64,000 nt of DNA from Apilactobacillus kunkeei DSM 12361 = ATCC 700308 (GTDB taxonomy: Bacteria > Bacillota > Bacilli > Lactobacillales > Lactobacillaceae): assembly GCF_001281265.1 (NCBI RefSeq), contig NZ_JXDB01000006.1, positions 48,128 through 112,127 of the forward strand, written 5' to 3'. The position numbers and the translations under genes were made by a program. The notes beneath the pieces were generated by a model. The model had not been told where the DNA came from. It did no database searches and worked only from the letters and a program-made list of their open reading frames with translations. Numbering within the stretch: the stretch's first letter is position 1; each line of letters begins with the position of its first letter. Shown here piece after piece: positions 19,164 to 28,261 of the stretch.

Positions 19164-19802
19164 ATGTTTCAAGTGAAAAGTTTAAATAAGAGTTTTCAAG
19201 GTAAAACCATCATTAAGGATATGAACCTAGATGTCGCTGACAACGAAATCTTAAGTATTGTTGGTCCTTCCGGTGCCGGTAAGACAACACTACTAAGATG
19301 TATCACTGGTTTGGAAAAGGCTGATTCAGGTAAGTTCTTCTTAGATGGTGAGGAGATTGATCCAACTGATGATTCAAAATCAGTTATCGGTGTAGTATTC
19401 CAAGACTTTGGTTTATTTCCAAACTTGACGGTAATTGAAAACATCATTTTGGCACCACAATTAGTTTTAAAGAAGTCAAAAGAAGAAGCATTAAAAGAAG
19501 CGCAAGAATTAATCGACAAGCTAGATTTGACTGGTAAGGAGACACTTTACCCATACCAATTATCTGGTGGACAAAAACAACGTGTGGCAATTGTTAGAAC
19601 TTTAGCAATGCACCCAAAGATTATTTGCTACGATGAACCAACATCTGCATTGGATCCTAAGTTAAGTGAAGAAGTTGGAAAGATTATTTTAGACTTGAAG
19701 AAACAAAATATCACACAACTTGTGGTTACCCACGATGTGGCATTTGCAAATCAAGTTGCTGACAAGGTAAAGGAAGTTAAACCGTTTAAAGAGGAGGGTT
19801 AG
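19164..19802 (+). CDS. Amino acid ABC transporter ATP-binding protein
   Basis: 212 residues, slightly short for the family (about 240). Walker A GPSGAGKT (34-41), Q-loop FQDFGLFPNLT, signature LSGGQKQR, Walker B with DEPTSALDP and the switch histidine in VTHD are all present. The C-terminus ends soon after the H-loop, trimming the usual tail. It energises uptake through the permease encoded 11 bases upstream. Confidence 0.93.
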   Translation: MFQVKSLNKSFQGKTIIKDMNLDVADNEILSIVGPSGAGKTTLLRCITGLEKADSGKFFLDGEEIDPTDDSKSVIGVVFQDFGLFPNLTVIENIILAPQLVLKKSKEEALKEAQELIDKLDLTGKETLYPYQLSGGQKQRVAIVRTLAMHPKIICYDEPTSALDPKLSEEVGKIILDLKKQNITQLVVTHDVAFANQVADKVKEVKPFKEEG

Positions 19803-19805
19803 TTT

Positions 19806-20669
19806 ATGAAGACCAAAATTTTAAAAATGGTTGGACTTATTAGTGCTTGTTTGATTGCCGTTATCATGTTATCTGGTTGTGAATCCGTTACACAAAAAGC
19901 AGATCATCAAGATACATGGAGCCGTATCAAGAAAAACAAACAAGTGACCATTGGTCTGGATGTTACCTTCGTTCCGATGGGGTTTGAAAACAAGAGCGGT
20001 AAAATCACTGGTTTCGATGTTGATTTAGCTAATGCTGTGTTTAAACAATACGGTATTAAGCCAGTCTTTCAACCAATCGATTGGTCAATGAACGTAACTG
20101 AATTGAGAAATACTACCATTGATTTAATTTGGAATGGTTTCTCAATTACCCCTGAACGTCAAGATGTTGTTAACTTCAGTAAGCCATACTTGGAAAATGA
20201 TCAAGAATTAGTTACTTTGAAATCATCTAACATTAATAAATTTAGTGATATGAAGAGCAAGTATTTAGGCGTCCAAAGTGGTTCGTCTGGTCTAAATGAC
20301 ATTAATGATCAACCAAAATTATTAAAACAATACATTAAGAATCAATCACCAATTCTATATAATTCATTTACAAATGCGTTTATTGACTTGAATCATGGTA
20401 GAATTAGTGGATTGTTAATTGATAGCACATATGCAAACTACTACATTGCACATCAACCTAATCCAAATCTATACAAGGTGGTTACAGGTAAATTCCCACA
20501 AGAAAAATTTGGTGTTGGAATTCGTAAAGGTGATAAGACAATGCAGGCAAAGATTAATGCTGCATTCAAGAAGTTAGCAAAGAATGGTGAGTTAAAGAAG
20601 ATTTGTGAAAAGTGGTTCGGTAAGAACTACAACACACCATTGATGAAATTAACAAATAATATGAAATAG
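19806..20669 (+). CDS. Amino acid ABC transporter substrate-binding lipoprotein
   Basis: 287 residues. A lipoprotein signal (MKTKILKMVGLISACLIAVI) ends in the lipobox LSGC, with Cys25 to be lipidated. The mature part is an SBP_bac_3 domain: NKQVTIGLDVTFVPMGFENK, KITGFDVDLANAVF, and DLIWNGFSITPERQDVV, where the usual arginine clamp region is recognisable. It captures an amino acid outside the membrane. It follows the ATPase gene by three bases. Confidence 0.92.
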   Translation: MKTKILKMVGLISACLIAVIMLSGCESVTQKADHQDTWSRIKKNKQVTIGLDVTFVPMGFENKSGKITGFDVDLANAVFKQYGIKPVFQPIDWSMNVTELRNTTIDLIWNGFSITPERQDVVNFSKPYLENDQELVTLKSSNINKFSDMKSKYLGVQSGSSGLNDINDQPKLLKQYIKNQSPILYNSFTNAFIDLNHGRISGLLIDSTYANYYIAHQPNPNLYKVVTGKFPQEKFGVGIRKGDKTMQAKINAAFKKLAKNGELKKICEKWFGKNYNTPLMKLTNNMK

Positions 20670-20689
20670 GAACTAGAGGTGGGGTTTTG

Positions 20690-21964
20690 TTGCATAAGAA
20701 ATTAGCTAATGGAGTAGACTTAAATGTTATTTTAGAAGATAAATTCAAAACAATTTCATTTACTTTTGATCTAGTTAGCGAGGCTATTCCAGAAAATTTT
20801 GCTAAACGAGCAGTGCTTGCAGAATTGATGGAAATTAGTAATCAAGATTATCCAACGCAATCCAAATTAGCAAGATACTTATCATCAATGTATGGAGCCA
20901 GTTTTGGAACCAACGTTTTGAGATATGGTAATTTGTCAGTTCTAAGAATTAACTTGAGTATCCCAAATCCAAAGTTTGTGGATGCGAAAGTTGATTTATT
21001 ACAACAGGCTGTTAGTTTTATTTATAGTGTAGTATTCAAGCCATTGGCTACTGATGGTCAATTTGATAAGGACACGTTTACCTTACAAAGAAACAACATG
21101 AAAAAATATGTTGAATCAGTAGCAGATGACAAACAGTACTACGCTTCAATTCAATTGAAGAAATTATTTTACAAGGACTACTTAAACCGTGGTTCTTTTA
21201 TATTTGGAACATCAAATGACTATGATTTAATTGATAGTCAAAATGAATATGAATACTATTCAAATGTTTTGAATAACGATAATATCAAGATTTCCGTGAT
21301 TGGAGATGTTGATGAAGAAAGAATTTATAACTTATTTGAGCAATTTAAATTATCAGATCGAAGTACTGAATACGAATTAGCACCGTTGACTTCATTTAAG
21401 ATGAATGACAATGCTGAAATGGTCGATAAGAAGATTCAATCATCACAAAGTTGTTTGAATTTAGGTTATCGTTTGCCAATTTTCTACAATAATAAAGAAG
21501 CAATGGCAGCGGTATTGTTCAATGCTATCTTTGGTGGAACACCACAATCTAAACTATTCAAGAACGTCAGAGAAAAGAATAGTTTGGCCTACAGTGCAAG
21601 CAGTTCATACAACTCTATCAACGGGTTTGTCATGGTAAGCACTGGTATTAATTACAGCAATAAGGATAAGGTCTTAGCTATTGTTAAGGAACAATTAAAC
21701 GATATTGTTAAGGGAAATGTCGATATCGACGTCTTAAACAGTATTAAGGCTGAAATGATTAACGCCAAAAAAGCTGTTTTGGATAGTCCTCGTCAAAACA
21801 TGGAACAACAATTCGTTAATGGATTGTTGAATCGTGCTCTATCATTTGACGAATGGAAGCAACGCGTTAATGATGTGACAATCGACCAAATTGCTGAAGT
21901 GGCTAAAAAGGTCGAATTGAATTCAATTTTCTTCTTAGATGGGAGGATTGATGATGCAAATTAA
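20690..21964 (+). CDS. M16 peptidase-like protein, non-catalytic partner (YmfF-like)
   Basis: About 424 residues with the two-lobed M16 fold (SSMYGASFGTNV, NAIFGGTPQSKLFKNVREK, SLAYSASSSYN). The zinc motif HxxEH is missing at the expected N-terminal site, as in YmfF-type proteins that pair with a catalytic YmfH. Two tandem TTG codons (20687, 20690) follow GAGGTGGGG; the second has the better spacing. It overlaps the next gene by 11 bases, consistent with a heterodimer. The substrate is unknown. Confidence 0.88.
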   Translation: MHKKLANGVDLNVILEDKFKTISFTFDLVSEAIPENFAKRAVLAELMEISNQDYPTQSKLARYLSSMYGASFGTNVLRYGNLSVLRINLSIPNPKFVDAKVDLLQQAVSFIYSVVFKPLATDGQFDKDTFTLQRNNMKKYVESVADDKQYYASIQLKKLFYKDYLNRGSFIFGTSNDYDLIDSQNEYEYYSNVLNNDNIKISVIGDVDEERIYNLFEQFKLSDRSTEYELAPLTSFKMNDNAEMVDKKIQSSQSCLNLGYRLPIFYNNKEAMAAVLFNAIFGGTPQSKLFKNVREKNSLAYSASSSYNSINGFVMVSTGINYSNKDKVLAIVKEQLNDIVKGNVDIDVLNSIKAEMINAKKAVLDSPRQNMEQQFVNGLLNRALSFDEWKQRVNDVTIDQIAEVAKKVELNSIFFLDGRIDDAN

Positions 21965-23210
21965 AGAGTATCGTAAGTTTAACGAAAAAGTATATATCGA
22001 TAAGATGGACAATGGATTGTCTGTAGTAGTCGTTCCAAAGAAGGGATACCAAAAGACTTACGCCACACTTTCCGTGCGTTATGGATCTATCGATACCAAC
22101 ATTAATGAAAAGAATTATCCAGCGGGAATTGCTCATTTTCTAGAACATAAGATGTTTGATAAAACGGATCATGATGCCATGGATATCTTCTCCAAATACG
22201 GTGCGGGCTCTAATGCATTTACTAGTTTCAATAAAACCAGTTACATATTTTCAACAACTGATAATGTTCATGAAAACCTAACTGAACTATTGGACTTTGT
22301 GCAAGAACCTTACTTTAGTGACGCAAAGGTTGAAAAAGAGAAGGGCATCATTGGTCAAGAAATTAGTATGTATGATGATGAACCCGGAGCAGTTTTGTTC
22401 TTTAAGACAGTGCAAAACATGTTTCCTGACACGACTTTGAATGTTGACATTGCAGGGACAGAGGATTCAATATATAAGATTACCAAGCAGGATTTGTATG
22501 ATTCTTATAACTACTTCTATCAACCACAAAATATGCAACTTACAGTTGTTGGAAATGTTATTCCTGAAGATATCTTCAAGTGGGTTAGTGATAACCAAAG
22601 TAAAAAGAGTTTTGACGAACCCAAAGATGTTAAAAGAACAACAATTCAATCTGCTGAAATTGTGCGGGAAACCACTCATTACATGGATGTAAACCGTCCT
22701 AAAGTAGCTTTAGGAATTAAAGGTAATTCCAAATACAATAGTGACATCAAATATGAACTATCCATTTCATTATTACTACAGCTTCTTTTATCAGAAGGTT
22801 CTGATATTTATGAAAAGATGTACAATGATGGAGTTATCGATGATTCATTCGGTTTTGATTTTGATTGTGAAGACCAGTTTAATTTCGCGGTTTTAGCAGG
22901 GGAAACAGAAAAAATCAATGAATTCATTGATAGGATTTCTGATGTATTGGTCAACTTTACCGACTATATTTCAGGTAAAGAAGATGAGTTTGAATTAATT
23001 AAAAAAGAAGAAATCGGTCAACATGTTTCAATGATGAATTCAATTGAAACAATTGCAAATAACATTTCAGACGAGGATCATGATTTTGAAAATATTTATG
23101 ATGAAGTTGAAATGATTAAACAATTAGAATTAGATGATTTAATCAATTATGGAAAATTATTCTTGAAACCTGACATGATAGTAAAAAATAAGATTTTTCC
23201 GAAAAATTAA
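21954..23210 (+). CDS. M16 zinc metallopeptidase (YmfH-like)
   Basis: 418 residues. The inverted zinc motif HFLEH is at residues 61-65, and a distal glutamate lies in EKGIIGQEISMYDDEPG, so this member should be catalytic. The C-terminal M16 lobe is also present. GGAGG lies seven bases before the ATG at 21954, inside the end of the upstream gene. Together with the YmfF-like protein it forms a conserved pair next to rodZ and pgsA in Firmicutes. Confidence 0.9.
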   Translation: MQIKEYRKFNEKVYIDKMDNGLSVVVVPKKGYQKTYATLSVRYGSIDTNINEKNYPAGIAHFLEHKMFDKTDHDAMDIFSKYGAGSNAFTSFNKTSYIFSTTDNVHENLTELLDFVQEPYFSDAKVEKEKGIIGQEISMYDDEPGAVLFFKTVQNMFPDTTLNVDIAGTEDSIYKITKQDLYDSYNYFYQPQNMQLTVVGNVIPEDIFKWVSDNQSKKSFDEPKDVKRTTIQSAEIVRETTHYMDVNRPKVALGIKGNSKYNSDIKYELSISLLLQLLLSEGSDIYEKMYNDGVIDDSFGFDFDCEDQFNFAVLAGETEKINEFIDRISDVLVNFTDYISGKEDEFELIKKEEIGQHVSMMNSIETIANNISDEDHDFENIYDEVEMIKQLELDDLINYGKLFLKPDMIVKNKIFPKN

Positions 23211-23288
23211 TTAGTTTAGATGCCTATATAATATTGCTAATTATGATATACTGTAGATGTAAAATAATAAATAAGTGGAGTAATACCT

Positions 23289-24137
23289 ATGCAAAATAAC
23301 AATGGAAAACAAGTAGAAATTGGTAAATCACTACACGATGCACGTGTCGCCAAGGGAATGTCCATTGACGATATTCAAAAGATTACCAAAATCCAAAAAC
23401 ATTACCTCGAAGCAATTGAACAGGGGAACTTCGCTGAACTTCCTGGTGATTTTTATGTTCGCGCGTTTATTAAGCAGTTCGCTGACACTGTTGGCGTTAA
23501 CGGTATTGAATTATTGAATGAACATGACGACAGTCTTCCTGATACTCAAAGTGAAGAATACGCTGATGAAGTATCTAAGGATGACGTTAATAGCCGTGTA
23601 GCTAGTCGTAGTCGTGAACAAAGAAAAGACTCATTCCGTAAGGCTATTCCAACCATCGGAATTATAGTTGCAATTTTAGTAGTTGTTTGCGGTGTTTGGG
23701 CGGTTGTTGTACATACCAATAGTTCTTCGCAAACAAGTATTAGCAGTAGTTCTGTTTCAGTTACTGGTTCTTCAGAATCATCAATTAGCAAGACTGATAA
23801 CAAGAAGAAAGAAGATAAGAAGTCCACTGAAGGAAAAACTACCATTAAGGAAGTCAATGCTACTAAGTATAATGTGACTGGTCAAAAAGAAAACACTGTT
23901 ACTTTAAAGGCTACTGGTAGAGCATGGTCATCAATCATGGCTGACAATAAGACTCTATTCCAAGGCTCACAAAACAGTGGTGATAAGAAGGATGTTAAGC
24001 TTCCAGCTGACACTAATAGTGTTAACATTTCATTAGGTAACACCCAAGGAGCTAAGATCTTGGTTAACGGTACTGAATTGAAATACGACAAGAGCACACC
24101 TTTAACCACACAAATTACATTAGAATTTAGTAAATAA
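23289..24137 (+). CDS. RodZ-like helix-turn-helix membrane protein (YmfM)
   Basis: 282 residues: cytoplasmic HTH_25 domain (about 9-75, GKSLHDARVAKGMSIDDIQK), an acidic linker, one membrane helix (about 121-141), a Ser/Lys-rich extracellular stretch and a C-terminal beta domain (DUF4115 type, LKATGRAWSSIMADNKTLF). RodZ proteins anchor MreB to the membrane in rod-shaped cells, which fits mreBCD at 14-16 kb. It ends at a strong terminator. Confidence 0.88.
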   Translation: MQNNNGKQVEIGKSLHDARVAKGMSIDDIQKITKIQKHYLEAIEQGNFAELPGDFYVRAFIKQFADTVGVNGIELLNEHDDSLPDTQSEEYADEVSKDDVNSRVASRSREQRKDSFRKAIPTIGIIVAILVVVCGVWAVVVHTNSSSQTSISSSSVSVTGSSESSISKTDNKKKEDKKSTEGKTTIKEVNATKYNVTGQKENTVTLKATGRAWSSIMADNKTLFQGSQNSGDKKDVKLPADTNSVNISLGNTQGAKILVNGTELKYDKSTPLTTQITLEFSK

Positions 24138-24168
24138 AAAAGAGGGCTTTGTTAAAGCCCTTTTTTAT
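24137..24168 (+). terminator. Rho-independent terminator after the rodZ-like gene
   Basis: GGGCTTT (24144-24150) pairs with AAAGCCC (24154-24160), flanked by an A-run and a T-run. It ends just before the pgsA ribosome binding site. Confidence 0.9.
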
Positions 24169-24184
24169 TTCTATGGAGGAAATT

Positions 24185-24772
24185 ATGAATTTACCAAATA
24201 AACTTACATTAATTAGAATAATAATGATTCCATTATTCATTATCTTGCTTTCATGCGATATCAACATGGGAACAGTTATCTGGTTAGGAACAAGTATCCA
24301 AGTAACCAGAATTGTTGCAGCAATTGTGTTTGCTGCTGCATGTATTACAGATTTCTTAGACGGTCAAATTGCCAGAAGACAACATTTAGTTACTAACTTC
24401 GGTAAATTTGCGGATCCATTGGCAGATAAAATGATTGTTATGTCAGCATTCATTATCCTAGTTTCATTTGGATTGGTTCCAGCATGGGTTGCAGCTGTAA
24501 TCGTATGTCGTGAACTAGCCGTAACCGGTCTAAGATTAATCGTTGTTGAAAACGATGGCCAAGTCATTGCTGCCGCATGGCCTGGTAAGATTAAGACATT
24601 CAGTCAAATGATTGCCATCATCTTATTACTATTGAATGATTTCTTATTCATTCCATTTACAACCATTGGTTTTGGTACATTACTACTTTACATTTGCTTA
24701 TTCTTCACTGTTTATTCAGGGGTTGAATACTTCTGGAAGAGTCGTTTCATTTTCTCAGATTCTTTCAAATAA
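24185..24772 (+). CDS. pgsA: CDP-diacylglycerol-glycerol-3-phosphate 3-phosphatidyltransferase
   Basis: 195 residues, membrane enzyme of the CDP-alcohol phosphatidyltransferase family. The signature D-G-x2-A-R-x8-G-x3-D-x3-D is complete (DGQIARRQ...GKFADPLAD). Several hydrophobic helices follow. It makes phosphatidylglycerol phosphate, precursor of PG and cardiolipin. The start is ATG at 24185, five bases after GGAGG. Conserved location before cinA-recA. Confidence 0.93.
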   Translation: MNLPNKLTLIRIIMIPLFIILLSCDINMGTVIWLGTSIQVTRIVAAIVFAAACITDFLDGQIARRQHLVTNFGKFADPLADKMIVMSAFIILVSFGLVPAWVAAVIVCRELAVTGLRLIVVENDGQVIAAAWPGKIKTFSQMIAIILLLLNDFLFIPFTTIGFGTLLLYICLFFTVYSGVEYFWKSRFIFSDSFK

Positions 24773-24818
24773 AACGGTTTAATTATCGTATATATATATA
24801 AGAAAGGTCGGATTATGT

Positions 24819-25286
24819 ATGCAAATTGATACATCTATTGTTAACAAGCTAATTGATGATCAAATCACCATAACCGGAGCAGAAAGCTTAACGGCAGGGA
24901 TGTTTCAATCCACCATTGGTGGAGTTCCCGGAGTTTCTGCTATCTTCTATGGTGGATTTGTTACTTATTCAAATGAGGCAAAGGCCAAGTTATTATCAAT
25001 TCCAATGGATGTAATTGATGAATATGGTGTTGTTTCTGAACAAGTGGCAATTTGGATGGCTAAACAATCCAAGCAAATCATGAATGTTGATGTAGGAGTT
25101 TCATTTACCGGTGTTGCCGGTCCTGATAGTTTGGAAGGCCAACCTGCAGGAACTGTATTTATCGGACTAGATTTCAAAGGAAATCAATTTGCAAAAGAAT
25201 TTCATTTTAGTGGCTCACGCCAAGAAGTGCGTGAACAGTCAGTGCAAGCCGCATTGAAAATGATTGAAAATGAGTATTCTAAATAA
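24819..25286 (+). CDS. CinA C-terminal domain protein (nicotinamide-nucleotide amidase, PncC-like)
   Basis: 155 residues covering only the CinA/PncC domain (ITGAESLTAGMF, GGFVTYSNEAK, VSFTGVAGPD). It probably deamidates NMN to nicotinate mononucleotide. CinA in most Firmicutes is over 400 residues with an N-terminal MoaB-like domain; here only 46 bases separate it from pgsA, so that domain is absent, not unannotated. The start is ATG at 24819; a nearby ATG at 24815 opens a four-codon frame. It retains its usual place before recA. Confidence 0.88.
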   Translation: MQIDTSIVNKLIDDQITITGAESLTAGMFQSTIGGVPGVSAIFYGGFVTYSNEAKAKLLSIPMDVIDEYGVVSEQVAIWMAKQSKQIMNVDVGVSFTGVAGPDSLEGQPAGTVFIGLDFKGNQFAKEFHFSGSRQEVREQSVQAALKMIENEYSK

Positions 25287-25288
25287 TG

Positions 25289-25302
25289 CGAACTTTTGTT
25301 CT
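25289..25302 (+). promoter_or_regulatory. Candidate LexA (SOS) box upstream of recA
   Basis: CGAACTTTTGTTCT contains the perfect palindrome GAAC-N4-GTTC that forms the core of Gram-positive LexA/DinR sites. It lies nine bases upstream of the recA -35 box and three bases after the cinA stop. Confidence 0.6.
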
Positions 25303-25310
25303 GTTTTTAC

Positions 25311-25339
25311 TTGCTTTTTTAATGAGAGATTAGTATAGT
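25311..25339 (+). promoter_or_regulatory. recA promoter
   Basis: TTGCTT, a 17-base spacer and TATAGT. A CGAATA element (ATCGAATA, 25346-25353), similar to the ComX-type box at comGA, overlaps the predicted transcription start. Confidence 0.65.
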
Positions 25340-25376
25340 ATAAATATCGAATAGTTATCAAAGGGAGGTCAAATTA

Positions 25377-26423
25377 ATGGCTGATGAACGAAAAGCGGCT
25401 CTAGATGGTGCCTTAAAACGAATTGAAAAAGAATTCGGTAAAGGTTCAATCATGAGAATGGGAGACCGTGGAGATACAAGAATTTCCACTGTACCAACAG
25501 GGTCCTTAGCACTTGATAATGCATTAGGTGTTGGAGGATTCCCACGAGGAAGAATTGTTGAAATTTATGGACCTGAAAGTTCAGGTAAGACTACCATTGC
25601 GCTACAAGCTGTTGCGGAAGTACAAAAACAAGGTGGAACAGCAGCATACATTGATGCTGAAAATGCTTTGGATCCAGTATATGCTACCAACCTAGGGGTA
25701 AACATTGATGATTTACTTCTATCACAACCTGATACTGGTGAACAAGGTCTACAAATTTGTGACGCCCTTGTATCTAGTGGTGCCATTGATATCGTAGTTG
25801 TCGATTCAGTTGCGGCTTTAGTACCTAGAGCTGAAATTGAAGGTGAAATGGGTGACGCTCACGTTGGTTTGCAAGCTCGTTTAATGTCACAAGCACTACG
25901 TAAGTTATCTGGATCAATCAACAAGACTAAGACTATTGCTCTATTTATTAACCAGATTAGAGAAAAAGTTGGTGTTATGTTTGGTAACCCAGAAACTACA
26001 CCTGGTGGACGTGCTCTTAAATTCTACTCAACTATCAGATTAGAAATCAGAAGAGCTGAACAAATTAAAGATGGTACTGACATTATTGGTAACAGAACTA
26101 AGATCAAAGTTGCCAAGAATAAGGTAGCTCCTCCATTTAAGCGTGCCGAAGTTGATATCATGTACGGTCAAGGTATTTCACAAACTGGTGAATTAGTTGA
26201 TATGGCCGTTGAACAAGACATCATTGGTAAGTCTGGTTCATGGTACTCATACGGTGAAGAAAGAATTGGTCAAGGTCGTGAAAACGCAAAACAATTCTTA
26301 CAAGATAATCCGGACAAAATGGAAGAAATTAACCAAAAAGTTCGTGCTGCATATGGCATGGGTGAAGATGATTCTGAATCAGGTGAAGCTGAACAAACAA
26401 GTTTGGACACTGGTGAAGAATAA
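25377..26423 (+). CDS. recA: Recombinase RecA
   Basis: 348 residues, full length. Walker A GPESSGKT (65-72), Walker [12 protein letters not shown]1/L2 loops and an acidic C-terminal tail ([18 protein letters not shown]) are all present. It performs strand exchange and activates LexA cleavage. AAAGGGAGG precedes the ATG. Candidate LexA and ComX-type sites in its promoter suggest both SOS and competence control; both are inferred from sequence. A terminator follows. Confidence 0.98.
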   Translation: MADERKAALDGALKRIEKEFGKGSIMRMGDRGDTRISTVPTGSLALDNALGVGGFPRGRIVEIYGPESSGKTTIALQAVAEVQKQGGTAAYIDAENALDPVYATNLGVNIDDLLLSQPDTGEQGLQICDALVSSGAIDIVVVDSVAALVPRAEIEGEMGDAHVGLQARLMSQALRKLSGSINKTKTIALFINQIREKVGVMFGNPETTPGGRALKFYSTIRLEIRRAEQIKDGTDIIGNRTKIKVAKNKVAPPFKRAEVDIMYGQGISQTGELVDMAVEQDIIGKSGSWYSYGEERIGQGRENAKQFLQDNPDKMEEINQKVRAAYGMGEDDSESGEAEQTSLDTGEE

Positions 26424-26427
26424 CGAC

Positions 26428-26450
26428 AAAGAAGCCGAAAGGCTTTTTTA
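26428..26450 (+). terminator. Rho-independent terminator after recA
   Basis: AAAGAAGCC, GAAA loop, then GGCTTTTTT. The stem is short but the T-tract is good. Confidence 0.8.
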
Positions 26451-26474
26451 TTTTGCAAAAGAAAATAACATGTG

Positions 26475-26503
26475 TTGACACTTTCATAACTAAAATTTAA
26501 AAT
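26475..26503 (+). promoter_or_regulatory. rny promoter
   Basis: TTGACA (26475-26480), a 17-base spacer and TAAAAT (26498-26503); a TATAAT overlaps just downstream at 26503-26508. The leader to the start codon is about 105 bases and includes a short GAACTA/TAGTTC inverted repeat. Confidence 0.65.
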
Positions 26504-26616
26504 ATAATAATGTACATTGAACTATTTATTTAGTTCGCAAAATGACTAATAAATCATTCAATGCGCAATTACCAAAAACTTAATTAAATTAGATGATGTG
26601 GAGGTGCAATAAGCCT

Positions 26617-28182
26617 ATGACTTATTTTTTACCTATAATCCTCGCAATCATCGCTGCTTTTGTAGTTGGTATCTCTGTGGGAATGTTTTCTAACAAGAAA
26701 ATTGTTGATAAGAAATTAACAAAGGCCCACATGAGTGCACAAGATATTTTGGAAGATGCTAAACGACAAGCTCAAACTTCAGCTAAGGAAGCAATTCTTG
26801 AAGCTAGAGAAAAGAGTAACCGTTATCGTTCAAACATCGAAAAAGAAATTAAGCAAAGACGAATTGAAGTTCAACGACAAGAAAATCGTCTAATCCAACG
26901 TGAAGATTCACTAGATCGTAAAGATGACGCTTTCGATAAGCGTGAAGATTCATTGAATAGACGCGAAGAAAAGCTTAATTCAAACCAAAAGAAACTTGAA
27001 CAAAAGCAACAGCAAGCTGATATGCTAGTTAAACAACGTCAAGATGAGTTAGAACGTATCTCTTCACTTTCTCAAGAAGAAGCACAAGAGCTAATTATTA
27101 ACGAAACAAAGAAAGAATTATCTGACGAACGTGCCAAGATGGTTAAAGATAGTTATAACTTAGCTCGTAAGGAATCTTCTGAGAATGCCAAGAATCTAGT
27201 TATTGAAGCGATTCAACAAAGTGCTGCTGATATCGTATCTGAAACCACAGTTTCAGTTGTTAACCTACCTAATGATGATATGAAAGGTCGTATCATCGGA
27301 CGCGAAGGTAGAAACATCAGAACATTTGAAACCTTAACAGGGATTGATTTGGTTATTGATGATACCCCAGAAGCAGTTGTGCTAAGTGGATTTGATCCAA
27401 TTAGAAGAGAAGTTGCCAAGATGGCACTTGAAAGTCTAATTAAGGATGGTCGTATTCACCCAGCTCGAATCGAAGAAATGGTAGATAAGAGTCGTCGAGA
27501 ACTTGATGAAAAGATTCAAGAAATTGGTGAAGAAACAGTATTTGATTTAGGAATTCATTCATTGAGTCCTGAAATGATTATGATGATTGGTAAATTGAAG
27601 TTCAAGATTTACCATGGTCGTAATGTTTTGAGCCATTCTATTGAAGTTGCGAAGTTGTCAGGTGTCTTAGCCGCAGAATTAGGCGAAGATGTCGTATTAG
27701 CAAAACGCGCAGGATTGTTGCACGAAATTGGTCGCTCTGCAGATAATGAAACAGAAGGTTCTCACATTGACCTTGGTGTTGACTTAGCCAAGAAGTTCAA
27801 AGAAAGTCCAGTTGTTATTGACTCAATTGCAGCCGATAATGAAGACAGTGAACCTAATTACATCATTTCTGAATTAGTTAACATCGCAAACAAGATTGCG
27901 ATTGCTAGACCAGGTGCAAAGAGTAAATCTCTTGAAAGCTTTGTTCATCGTCTAGAAAGTTTGGAAACAATTAGTGATAGCTTCGAAGAAGTAAACAAGA
28001 GCTACGCAATTCAAGCCGGACGAGAAATTAGAGTGATTGTAAAGCCAGAAAAAGTTTCTGATACTCAAGCAGTTGTTTTAGCTAGAGATATTAAAAATAA
28101 GATTGAAGAGGATATGGAATATCCTGGTCATATCAAGGTTACAATTATTAGAGAAGTAAGATCAATCGAATATGCAAAATAA
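26617..28182 (+). CDS. rny: Ribonuclease Y with degenerate HD catalytic domain
   Basis: 521 residues. An N-terminal membrane helix, a long charged coiled coil (about 30-190) and the KH motif [12 protein letters not shown] are standard. The HD domain is not: the canonical LLHDIGK reads LLHEIGR (His369-Glu370), the downstream SHHGD reads ADNED (Asp407-Asn408), and the later metal aspartate position is Asn425. The first histidine (His340) and the C-terminal fold are kept, so the protein is intact but probably lacks endonuclease activity. GGAGGTG precedes the ATG at 26617. It is not frameshifted, and ymdB follows. Confidence 0.93.
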   Translation: MTYFLPIILAIIAAFVVGISVGMFSNKKIVDKKLTKAHMSAQDILEDAKRQAQTSAKEAILEAREKSNRYRSNIEKEIKQRRIEVQRQENRLIQREDSLDRKDDAFDKREDSLNRREEKLNSNQKKLEQKQQQADMLVKQRQDELERISSLSQEEAQELIINETKKELSDERAKMVKDSYNLARKESSENAKNLVIEAIQQSAADIVSETTVSVVNLPNDDMKGRIIGREGRNIRTFETLTGIDLVIDDTPEAVVLSGFDPIRREVAKMALESLIKDGRIHPARIEEMVDKSRRELDEKIQEIGEETVFDLGIHSLSPEMIMMIGKLKFKIYHGRNVLSHSIEVAKLSGVLAAELGEDVVLAKRAGLLHEIGRSADNETEGSHIDLGVDLAKKFKESPVVIDSIAADNEDSEPNYIISELVNIANKIAIARPGAKSKSLESFVHRLESLETISDSFEEVNKSYAIQAGREIRVIVKPEKVSDTQAVVLARDIKNKIEEDMEYPGHIKVTIIREVRSIEYAK

Positions 28183-28210
28183 AAAAAGGGCTTTTGCCCT
28201 TTTTTATTTT
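28181..28210 (+). terminator. Rho-independent terminator after rny
   Basis: AAAAAAAGGGC, TTTT loop, then GCCCTTTTTT. Confidence 0.9.
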
Positions 28211-28261
28211 ATGTAAAACGATGTAAAATAGTATATATATAATAATGAATTGAGGACGAAA

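Noticed and set aside
28165..28172. ATCGAATA at the end of rny as a third ComX-type box before ymdB
   Set aside because: It lies inside the coding sequence (end of the conserved SIEYAK tail) and before the rny terminator, so it is explained by the protein.
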